From Caballeronia sordidicola (GTDB taxonomy: Bacteria; Pseudomonadota; Gammaproteobacteria; Burkholderiales; Burkholderiaceae): 64,000 nt of DNA. A program made the position numbers and the translations under genes. The stretch covers positions 1-64,000 of the forward strand of contig NZ_MTHB01000275.1 of the NCBI RefSeq assembly GCF_002220365.1, in the 5' to 3' direction. The notes beneath the pieces are model-generated. The model did not search any database. It worked only from the letters and a program-made list of their open reading frames with translations, and had not been told where the DNA came from. Positions 7,663 to 15,044 of this stretch are shown here, in pieces. The number at the start of each line of letters is the position of its first letter. Position 1 is the stretch's first letter.

Positions 7663-9033
7663 TTAAAGCTGCTTCATCAGCACAAGCGATTTACGTTGCC
7701 AGTTGTAGAGCCGGCGGCGATCTTCGGGCAGGTCGTCGACCGTTACCTTGACGAATCCGCGTTTGAGAAACCAATGCTCAGTGCGCGTGGTCAGCACGAA
7801 GATATGCGTGAGGCCACGAGCGCGCGCACGCTGTTCGACGCGCTTGAGCAAGCGTTCGCCGTCGCCGGAACCTTGCGCTTCGGGCGAGACCGTCAGGCAG
7901 GCCATTTCGCCGATGCGTTCCTGCGTGTACGGATAAAGCGCCACGCAGCCGAACAGCACGCCATCGTGCTCGATCACCGAGAAATGGTCGATATCGCGTT
8001 CGATCTGGTGCCGGCCGCGCCGCACGAGCGTGCCGTCCATTTCCAGCGGTTCGATCAGCGTCAGGATCCCGCCGACGTCGTCCGGCGTGGCTTCGCGCAG
8101 GCTTTCGAGATTCTCGTACGAGATCATCGTGCCGACGCCGTCGTGCAGGAACAATTCGAGCAGGATGCTGCCGTCCAGCGCGTAAGGAATGATGTGCGCC
8201 CGCGCCACGCCGCCGCGACAGGCGCGAATGGTGTGCTTCAGGTAGAACGCGGCGTCGCCTTGCAGTTCGCCGCTTTCGTGCAGCCTGTACGCGTCGTCCA
8301 ACGACATCTCGCGCACCAGTTCGCCGTTTTCATCGACGAGACCGGGGGTTTCGGTCAGGAAAATGATCTTGTCGGCGCGCAGCGCAATGGCCGCTGCCGA
8401 CGCCACATCTTCCATCGACAAATTGAACGCTTCGCCCGTCGGCGAAAAGCCGAGCGGCGAGAGCAGCACGAGCTTGCTGCTGGTCAGCGAGTGGCGAATG
8501 GAATCACCGTCGATCTTGCGCACCACGCCGGTGTGCTGGAAATCGACGCCATCCAGGATGCCGACTGGCCGCGCCGTCACAAAATTGCCCGATACCACGC
8601 TGATGTGCGCGTGCGCCATCGGCGTGTTCGGCAAGCCTTGGCTGATCGCCGCTTCGATGTCGAGGCGCACTTCGCCGGCGGCTTCTTTGGCGGATTCGAG
8701 CGCGCGGGCGTCGGTGATGCGTAAGCCGTGCGAAAACTCCGATTCCACGCCGTGCAGGTTCAATTGTTCTTCCACCTGGGGTCGCGAACCGTGCACGAGC
8801 ACGACGTGAATGCCCATGGCGTGTAACAGCCCGACGTCCTGAACGAGCGCGTTCAGACGTCCTTCCTGCACCAGTTCGCCGCCGAACGCGACCACGAAGG
8901 TCTTGTTTCGGAACGCGTGAATATAGGGTGCGACGGAGCGCATCCATTCCACGAACTGGCCGTGTTGATCAGGCGCTTCAGGCTCGGCGATAACCGGCGG
9001 AGGCGCGGCGGGGAGGTCGGTTTGAGAATTCAT
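7663..9033 (-). CDS. argA: N-acetylglutamate synthase ArgA
   Basis: A 456-residue enzyme making N-acetylglutamate from acetyl-CoA and glutamate, the first step of arginine synthesis. An amino-acid-kinase fold covers about residues 25-290 (FVVAFGGELVQ, VLVHGSRPQVEEQL, GILDGVDFQHTG). A GNAT acetyltransferase domain covers about 310-456, with the acetyl-CoA loop VSPEAQGSGDGERLL. In this family the kinase-like domain binds the arginine feedback inhibitor. The start (MNSQTDLPAAPPP) agrees with what I recall of Burkholderia ArgA. Only 22 bp separate it from the divergent hrpA start. Confidence 0.95.
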   Translation of the reverse strand: MNSQTDLPAAPPPVIAEPEAPDQHGQFVEWMRSVAPYIHAFRNKTFVVAFGGELVQEGRLNALVQDVGLLHAMGIHVVLVHGSRPQVEEQLNLHGVESEFSHGLRITDARALESAKEAAGEVRLDIEAAISQGLPNTPMAHAHISVVSGNFVTARPVGILDGVDFQHTGVVRKIDGDSIRHSLTSSKLVLLSPLGFSPTGEAFNLSMEDVASAAAIALRADKIIFLTETPGLVDENGELVREMSLDDAYRLHESGELQGDAAFYLKHTIRACRGGVARAHIIPYALDGSILLELFLHDGVGTMISYENLESLREATPDDVGGILTLIEPLEMDGTLVRRGRHQIERDIDHFSVIEHDGVLFGCVALYPYTQERIGEMACLTVSPEAQGSGDGERLLKRVEQRARARGLTHIFVLTTRTEHWFLKRGFVKVTVDDLPEDRRRLYNWQRKSLVLMKQL

Positions 9034-9039
9034 GCCGGG

Positions 9040-9047
9040 ATTATAAT
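9040..9047. promoter_or_regulatory. Palindromic -10 element shared by argA and hrpA
   Basis: ATTATAAT is its own reverse complement and supplies TATAAT on both strands in the 22-bp gap between the two start codons. If used, both transcripts would have almost no leader. No good -35 at 16-18 bp spacing is visible on either strand, so this is only a candidate. Confidence 0.35.
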
Positions 9048-9055
9048 GCCGTGCT

Positions 9056-12000
9056 ATGCCGAATGTTTCCAAACGTCCCGCCGATGCGGACAAGCTTGAC
9101 CCCCAGGAGCAGTTGAAAAAGCTGCGTGAAGCGCTGCTGCGAGACGCAGCGGCGCGCGAAAGCGATGGCGAAAATGAGGCGGAAGAATCCGCCGATAACG
9201 CCATCAACCGTAAGAAGGAAGCGGCTGCGCGGCGGTTTGCGGGGACGTCTGGCGATTCTGCTGCTGGCGCTTCCAAAGCAGCGGCAGGGCGGGCGGGCGC
9301 AAGTTCGGCCTCCCCGCAGACCGCGAAGAAAAATGTGCAGAAAAGTGCGGTGGGTTCGGCTTCGCCTTCTCGCGATCGATCGAAGGAGTCTTCGAGCACC
9401 GCTCCGTCTTCCCGGGAGCCCGCGCGGCGAAAAGACGAGCGCGGTGGTTTGGCCTTGTTGTCGACTTTATTGTCCGAAAAGGCGGTCGGTCCGAACCCTT
9501 CGGCCACTTCCGGCGATCGGCGTGACCAAGGTGCGAACGCGCGTGTCTCGAGCCAAGCCGATTTATCGGCGACGAAACGGGGTGGCAGTCACCCTCCGGT
9601 AACCGATACTCCGAAGCCCCATCCTCATCCAACCGCTGACGCATTCGCACAACAGCGTACTGTGGGGGAGCGTCCGACATCGCCCGCAAAGGGTCGGCGT
9701 GAACCACCGGACGTAAAACGCACGGCTCACGATGACCGCTCGCAAGCGCGTCCGGACCGAGTGAAGGGACCGGCGGCCGGCCCTGAATCAGCGCGCGATG
9801 CGCATCGGCCAAAACCTGAACCGATCACCGCCGATACCCGTCCGCAGCGCCGCGAGCAGAGTACAAGGGCGGATCGCGCTCCCGAAGGATTACGCGACAC
9901 CACGCAATCGGCGACCGGTTCAAGCTCGCAGATGCCCCCGAATCGACCGGCTGCGAGCGTTGAGCGAGTTTCGGAACATGGCCCACGTCATCGCGACGAC
10001 GCGCAGCGGCCGGGAATCGTGTCTGAGTTATCGCAGGATGCAAGCCGTTTGCTCAAACCGTCCTTGGCATCAGCGGCGGACTCGTCGGTTCCACAGCATT
10101 CAGCGCGAAAGTCCGAACGTGGAGGGGCGCTGAGCCAGCAGCGCACGTCCGGCCGTCCGCAGGGCGTGGCCGAATCGCCGGCGGTAAAGCATTCAGCGCG
10201 AAACAGCGAACATGCCGGGTTGAGTGCCGAACAGCGCGTGCATCGTGGTCCGCAAGACGCTGAGACCGATGCTGCCAGCGGCGCTTCGCGGCCTGCTTCG
10301 CGGCCTGCTTCGCGGCCTGCTTCCCGCCCCGCCGTTCAGGGTGCCCGGCCGCCCAAAGAAGCGCGCGCATCCCAAGACGCACAGCAGCGCCCGAACGCGC
10401 AAGCCGAGGCCGCGAGCGCGCAACGTCGAGACAACCCACGCCCGCGCCGAGTAGTCGAGCCGAACCCCATTCCGCCGATCCGTTTCCCCGAAACGCTGCC
10501 CGTCTCCGCTCGACGCGATGAAATCGCCGCCGCGATCCAGGCAAATCAGGTCGTGATTGTCAGCGGCGAGACGGGTTCCGGGAAAACAACGCAGTTACCC
10601 AAAATTTGTCTGGCCCTCGGCCGAGGGCTTGGCGCAGGCGGTTCGGGGCTGATCGGTCACACGCAGCCGCGACGCATCGCGGCATCGGCGACGGGACGGC
10701 GGATCGCAGAAGAACTCGGTACACCGTTCGGCGAGGTGGTCGGCTACAAGGTCCGTTTCACGGACAACCTGTCGCCGGGTGCGTCAGTGAAACTGATGAC
10801 CGACGGCATTTTGCTGGCCGAAACGCAGACCGATCCCCTGCTCGCTGCTTACGACACGATCATCATCGATGAAGCGCATGAGCGCAGTCTCAACATCGAT
10901 TTCCTGCTCGGCTATCTGCGTGAAATCCTGCCGAGACGTCCCGATTTGAAGGTAATCGTCACATCGGCGACGATTGACGCCGATCGGTTCGCCCGCCATT
11001 TCGGCAGTGACGAAAAACCTGCGCCAGTCATTGAGGTGAGTGGGCGGCTGTATCCGGTCGAGGTGCGATATCGCCCGGTGGAGGAGGACAGCCCGGCAAT
11101 AAAAGCCGCGCAGGGAACCACACCCGGCACGCAGCAAAAAGATCGGCCGGATCGTCCGAAAAACCAGCGCGAAAACGACCGCGATCTGATGGAAGCGATC
11201 GTTGACGCCGTCGATGAACTCTGCCGCGAAGGCCCCGGCGATGTCCTCGTCTTTCTCCCCGGCGAACGCGAAATCCGCGATGCCGCCGAAGCGTTGCGCA
11301 AGCACCATCCGCCGCACACGGAAATCCTGCCGCTGTTCGCGCGTCTTTCCGCAGCCGAACAGGAGCGTGTGTTCAAGACGTCGAACGCACGGCGCATCGT
11401 GCTGTCGACGAACGTCGCGGAAACCTCGTTGACGGTGCCGGGGATTCGCTACGTTGTCGATACCGGGCTCGCTCGCGTGAAGCGTTATTCGTATCGCAAC
11501 AAAGTGGAGCAGTTGCAGATCGAACCGATCTCGCAAAGCTCGGCGAACCAACGCGCGGGCCGTTGCGGGCGCGTGGCCGACGGCGTGTGCATTCGTCTCT
11601 ACGAGGAAGACGATTACAAGCTTCGCGTGCGCTTCACCGATCCTGAAATCCTGCGGTCATCGCTGGCCGCGGTGATCTTGCGGATGAAATCGCTGCACCT
11701 GACGGCCATCGAAACGTTTCCGTTTCTCGAACCGCCGCCGGGTCGCGCCATCGCCGATGGTTATCAACTGCTGAACGAACTCGGCGCCGTCGATGACGAC
11801 AACGCGCTCACGCCGCTCGGCCGCGAGCTGGCGCGTTTGCCCCTCGATCCGCGCGTCGGCCGGATGATTCTTGCCGCGCGCGATCATCAGTCGTTGCGCG
11901 AAGTGTTGATTATCGCCAGTGCGTTGTCCGTTCAGGACCCGCGCGATAGGCCGATCGAGGCGCAGGAACAAGCGGATCTGGCGCACAAGAAATTTGCCGA

Positions 12001-14341
12001 CGAGCGTTCCGAATTCCTGCAGTGGACAAAAATCTGGGCGTGGTTCGAGGATGCAATCGCGCACAAGAAGTCGAACAAGCAGCTCACCGATGCATGCCGT
12101 GCGAACTTTTTGAATCACGTGCGTCTGCGTGAATGGCGCGATGTGCATTCGCAATTGCTCACCGTCGTGCGTGAACACGGCTGGCGTCTGAACGAATCCG
12201 AGGCAACGTTTGAGCAAATTCACCTCGCGTTGTTGACCGGTCTGCTCGGCAACGTGGGTCTCAAGGCCGATGACGAGCCGTATTACCTTGGCGCACGCGG
12301 TATCAAGTTTTATCTGTGGCCGGGTTCGGCGTTGCTGAAAAAGGCAGGCCGTTGGGTCGTTGCGGGCGAACTCGTGGAAACGAGCCGGCTGTACGCACGC
12401 TGTATCGCGAAAATCGAGCCTGAATGGCTTGAACAAGTCGGCGCGCATTTGCTGCGCAAATCGATTTCCGAACCGCATTGGGAAAAGAAAGCCGCGCAAG
12501 TTGCGGCGTTCGAACGCGCAACGCTGCATGGTCTGACTGTCTATGCACGTCGGCGCGTGAGTTTTGGCAAACAGGATCCGGAGCGCGCGCGCGAGTTGTT
12601 CATTCGTGGCGCACTCGTGGATGGCGAATTCGAGACCAAGCTGCCGTTTTTCGCGCACAACCGCAAGCTGCTCGCGGATATCGAACAGTTGGAGCACAAG
12701 TCGCGTCGGCAGGATGTGCTTGTCGACGACGAATTGATTTTCGGTTTCTACGATTCGCTTGTGCCGAAGGGCATCTATTCGGGCGCGGCATTCGAGCGCT
12801 GGTATCGCGACGAGGAAAAGAAGGAGGGCGCGTCACGCCGTCTGTTCCTCTCACGCGACGACTTGATGCGTCACGAAGCCGCCGGTATCACGACCGATCT
12901 GTTCCCCAAACGAATGACGATGGCCGGCATCGAAATGACGCTGTCTTATCATTTCGAGCCCGGTTCTCCGCGCGATGGCGTGACGCTCACCGTCCCGCTG
13001 TTCGGCCTGAATCAAGTCGATGCCCGCCGCTCCGAATGGCTCGTTCGCGGCATGCTGAAGGAAAAAATTCAGTTGCTGCTGAAGTCGCTGCCGCAGAAAT
13101 TGCGGCGGCATCTTGTGCCGCTGCCCGAGTTTTCGGCGGGGGTGGTCGAGCGGCACAGCGGCAAGACGTTCGGCGCGGGCGGTTTGCTCGAAGCGCTGAT
13201 TGCGGACATTCGCGAGCAGACACAAATCGCGATGAAACAGTCGGACTTCAAGCTCGAAACGCTGCCGGCGCATTTGTTCATGAATTTCAAGGTCATCGAT
13301 GAGCATGGCAGGCAACTCGCGATGGGCCGTAACCTTGCGCAGTTGCGAGCTGAACTGGGCGGCCAGGCGCAGCAGCATTTTCAGAAGCTTGCGGCGGGCG
13401 CCACTTTGGATATTGGCAATGACGCGGCCGCGCCTGCTACGCGAACCGCCTCGGCATCAGATGCATCCGGTTCGAGTTCAGGCACCGCGCTTTACGAAAA
13501 CCTCACCACTTGGGACTTCGGAAAGCTCCCGGAATTGCTTGAAATTCGGCGGCGCGGTCAGACGCTGTTCGGTTATCCGGCCTTGGTCGATCGGGAAACA
13601 CATTGCGACGTTGAAGTATTCGATTCGCCGGAAGAAGCGGCACGGATTCATCGGGCCGGTTTGCGTCGGCTGTTTGCATTGCAACTGCGTGAGCCGATCC
13701 GATATCTCGAACGCAATCTGGGCGGATTGCGCGAGATGTCGTTGCAATACATGGCGCTGGGTTCACAGGAAGAGTTGGGCAGTCAGATTATAGAAACGGC
13801 ATTGGATCGCGCGTGTCTGCAAGACCCGCTTCCCGATAACGATGCTGATTTCTATGCGCGTCGAGACCAGGGCAAGAGCCGCCTAACGTTGCTGGCACAG
13901 GAAATTGCGCGGCTGGCTGGGCAGGTTCTGGCCGACTACGCGACCGTCTCGAAGAAACTGACCCAGGTTAAATCGTTCGGTGCGCCGTACGCGGATATGG
14001 TCGGCCAATTAAACGCGCTGATCGGCAAGCGTTTTATCATCGATACGCCTTACACGCAGTTGTCCCACTTCCCGCGTTATCTGAACGCGATGGCGTTACG
14101 TATCGACAAGTTAAAAGCGGACGCTGTGCGCGACGCGCGGTTGTCGGCGGAGATTGCGCCGCTGCTGCAAAACTATCAGCGTGCGATTGCGCAACGCGGT
14201 GGGGTGGCGGACGCGCGATTGAGCGAATATAGATGGTTGCTGGAGGAGTTGCGTGTGTCGCTATTTGCGCAAGAACTTCGGACACCCATGCCGATTTCGG
14301 TCAAGCGTTTGTACAAAGTGTGGGAATCGATGCAACGATAA
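9056..14341 (+). CDS. hrpA: ATP-dependent RNA helicase HrpA (long form)
   Basis: A 1761-residue DEAH-box helicase; E. coli HrpA is about 1300. The helicase core starts near residue 480. Walker A (GETGSGKTTQ) is near residue 503, DEAH near 603, SAT near 640 and motif VI (QRAGRCGRVADG) near 835. The helicase-associated, OB-like and HrpA C-terminal domains follow. E. coli HrpA processes a fimbrial mRNA and rescues stalled ribosomes, so a role in RNA/ribosome handling is likely. The first ~460 residues are low-complexity, rich in Ser, Ala, Arg and Pro, and strongly basic, with a 12-bp tandem repeat encoding ASRP. The start codon is 22 bp from the argA start, and a terminator follows. Confidence 0.92.
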   Translation: MPNVSKRPADADKLDPQEQLKKLREALLRDAAARESDGENEAEESADNAINRKKEAAARRFAGTSGDSAAGASKAAAGRAGASSASPQTAKKNVQKSAVGSASPSRDRSKESSSTAPSSREPARRKDERGGLALLSTLLSEKAVGPNPSATSGDRRDQGANARVSSQADLSATKRGGSHPPVTDTPKPHPHPTADAFAQQRTVGERPTSPAKGRREPPDVKRTAHDDRSQARPDRVKGPAAGPESARDAHRPKPEPITADTRPQRREQSTRADRAPEGLRDTTQSATGSSSQMPPNRPAASVERVSEHGPRHRDDAQRPGIVSELSQDASRLLKPSLASAADSSVPQHSARKSERGGALSQQRTSGRPQGVAESPAVKHSARNSEHAGLSAEQRVHRGPQDAETDAASGASRPASRPASRPASRPAVQGARPPKEARASQDAQQRPNAQAEAASAQRRDNPRPRRVVEPNPIPPIRFPETLPVSARRDEIAAAIQANQVVIVSGETGSGKTTQLPKICLALGRGLGAGGSGLIGHTQPRRIAASATGRRIAEELGTPFGEVVGYKVRFTDNLSPGASVKLMTDGILLAETQTDPLLAAYDTIIIDEAHERSLNIDFLLGYLREILPRRPDLKVIVTSATIDADRFARHFGSDEKPAPVIEVSGRLYPVEVRYRPVEEDSPAIKAAQGTTPGTQQKDRPDRPKNQRENDRDLMEAIVDAVDELCREGPGDVLVFLPGEREIRDAAEALRKHHPPHTEILPLFARLSAAEQERVFKTSNARRIVLSTNVAETSLTVPGIRYVVDTGLARVKRYSYRNKVEQLQIEPISQSSANQRAGRCGRVADGVCIRLYEEDDYKLRVRFTDPEILRSSLAAVILRMKSLHLTAIETFPFLEPPPGRAIADGYQLLNELGAVDDDNALTPLGRELARLPLDPRVGRMILAARDHQSLREVLIIASALSVQDPRDRPIEAQEQADLAHKKFADERSEFLQWTKIWAWFEDAIAHKKSNKQLTDACRANFLNHVRLREWRDVHSQLLTVVREHGWRLNESEATFEQIHLALLTGLLGNVGLKADDEPYYLGARGIKFYLWPGSALLKKAGRWVVAGELVETSRLYARCIAKIEPEWLEQVGAHLLRKSISEPHWEKKAAQVAAFERATLHGLTVYARRRVSFGKQDPERARELFIRGALVDGEFETKLPFFAHNRKLLADIEQLEHKSRRQDVLVDDELIFGFYDSLVPKGIYSGAAFERWYRDEEKKEGASRRLFLSRDDLMRHEAAGITTDLFPKRMTMAGIEMTLSYHFEPGSPRDGVTLTVPLFGLNQVDARRSEWLVRGMLKEKIQLLLKSLPQKLRRHLVPLPEFSAGVVERHSGKTFGAGGLLEALIADIREQTQIAMKQSDFKLETLPAHLFMNFKVIDEHGRQLAMGRNLAQLRAELGGQAQQHFQKLAAGATLDIGNDAAAPATRTASASDASGSSSGTALYENLTTWDFGKLPELLEIRRRGQTLFGYPALVDRETHCDVEVFDSPEEAARIHRAGLRRLFALQLREPIRYLERNLGGLREMSLQYMALGSQEELGSQIIETALDRACLQDPLPDNDADFYARRDQGKSRLTLLAQEIARLAGQVLADYATVSKKLTQVKSFGAPYADMVGQLNALIGKRFIIDTPYTQLSHFPRYLNAMALRIDKLKADAVRDARLSAEIAPLLQNYQRAIAQRGGVADARLSEYRWLLEELRVSLFAQELRTPMPISVKRLYKVWESMQR
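10283..10330 (+). repeat. 12-bp tandem repeat inside hrpA
   Basis: Three perfect copies of GCTTCGCGGCCT and a degenerate fourth encode a repeated Ala-Ser-Arg-Pro motif in the disordered N-terminal region of HrpA. A length-variable in-frame repeat (12 bp = 4 codons) would not disrupt the frame. Confidence 0.85.
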
Positions 14342-14350
14342 CGCATGTAA

Positions 14351-14388
14351 AAAAGCGCGAGACTCGGCGGGTAGCCGGCTCGCGCTTT
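14351..14388. terminator. Terminator after hrpA
   Basis: Arms AAAAGCGCGAG and CTCGCGCTTT flank a GC-rich loop just after the hrpA stop. The A-rich and T-rich flanks let it also serve the convergent lipoprotein gene. Confidence 0.75.
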
Positions 14389-14403
14389 ACGGGATCTACA
14401 ACG

Positions 14404-14955
14404 TTACTTTGTCGCTTCGCCTGAAGACTGAACGACTTCGAGACTCAGAGGCACGGCTGTCAGAACGTTGGGTTCAGTGCTGACTGAACCGCTAGCCTGC
14501 GTGCTGACAGGCGTTACCGCGTACTTCTGCCATTTACCATCGGCCAACGTTTCTACGCTACCACCACACTTGCGATAGAAATTGCGCGCTTCGTCACTTG
14601 GCGTGAACACCGCTTTCAACTGGCACACCATTTGCGGTACACCAGCCTCGTTCGTGACGTTCAAAACATAATCCCATTCGTGAACGCCGAAGAACCCTTC
14701 GTTGAATTGCGGACGGCCCAGGAGAGCTGCAACCTGGTTCTTGTTCATGCCGGGCTTGAGCTTGCGCAATGATTCGGTCAACGGAAAGCTGCCGCCCATG
14801 TTTGACGCCGATGCCGGAGTCGGAAATACCAACTGATCTTGCCCGCCGTTGCTGGCGAGCCGGCTGCCTGTGCCACACGCTGACAACAATAGGGCCACGA
14901 CGAGCGAGGCGGTGAAAGGAAGTGCACGCGATAGTTTGCGGAGGGTGAAGTTCAT
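14404..14955 (-). CDS. BamE/SmpA-like outer-membrane lipoprotein
   Basis: A 183-residue lipoprotein. The signal peptide (MNFTLRKLSRALPF, then a hydrophobic core ending LLLSAC) has a lipobox near residue 27. A BamE/SmpA-type domain follows: LTESLRKLKPGMNKNQVAAL with LGRPQF, then WDYVLNV, the usual start of this small fold. Start 14955 was chosen for the signal peptide and the nearby AAGAG. It lies 89 bp after the stop of the trimeric adhesin on the same strand, so it probably belongs to that operon. Lipoproteins paired with trimeric adhesins (SadB with SadA is one case) help the adhesin reach the surface; that role here is inferred. Confidence 0.8.
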   Translation of the reverse strand: MNFTLRKLSRALPFTASLVVALLLSACGTGSRLASNGGQDQLVFPTPASASNMGGSFPLTESLRKLKPGMNKNQVAALLGRPQFNEGFFGVHEWDYVLNVTNEAGVPQMVCQLKAVFTPSDEARNFYRKCGGSVETLADGKWQKYAVTPVSTQASGSVSTEPNVLTAVPLSLEVVQSSGEATK

Positions 14956-14989
14956 CTCTTGATCGGATCCGTTGTTTTCATTAACTCGA

Positions 14990-15020
14990 TGTCGCGGGCC
15001 TTTGCAGCGGGCCCGCGACA
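14990..15020 (-). terminator. Strong hairpin between adhesin and lipoprotein genes
   Basis: A perfect 11-bp stem (TGTCGCGGGCC/GGCCCGCGACA) with a 9-base loop in the 89-bp gap. No T-run follows on the minus strand, so it is more likely an attenuator or an mRNA-stabilising structure than a full terminator. Confidence 0.6.
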
Positions 15021-15044
15021 CTACCTCTTCCTGACTGCGCTGGC

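Noticed and set aside
8363-8809. Plus-strand frame inside argA
   Set aside because: Shadow frame opposite a well-supported enzyme gene.
9034-9055. Complete -35/-10 promoter between argA and hrpA
   Set aside because: Only the -10 is convincing; the best -35-like hexamers are 14-15 or 21 bp away, so a full promoter was not called.
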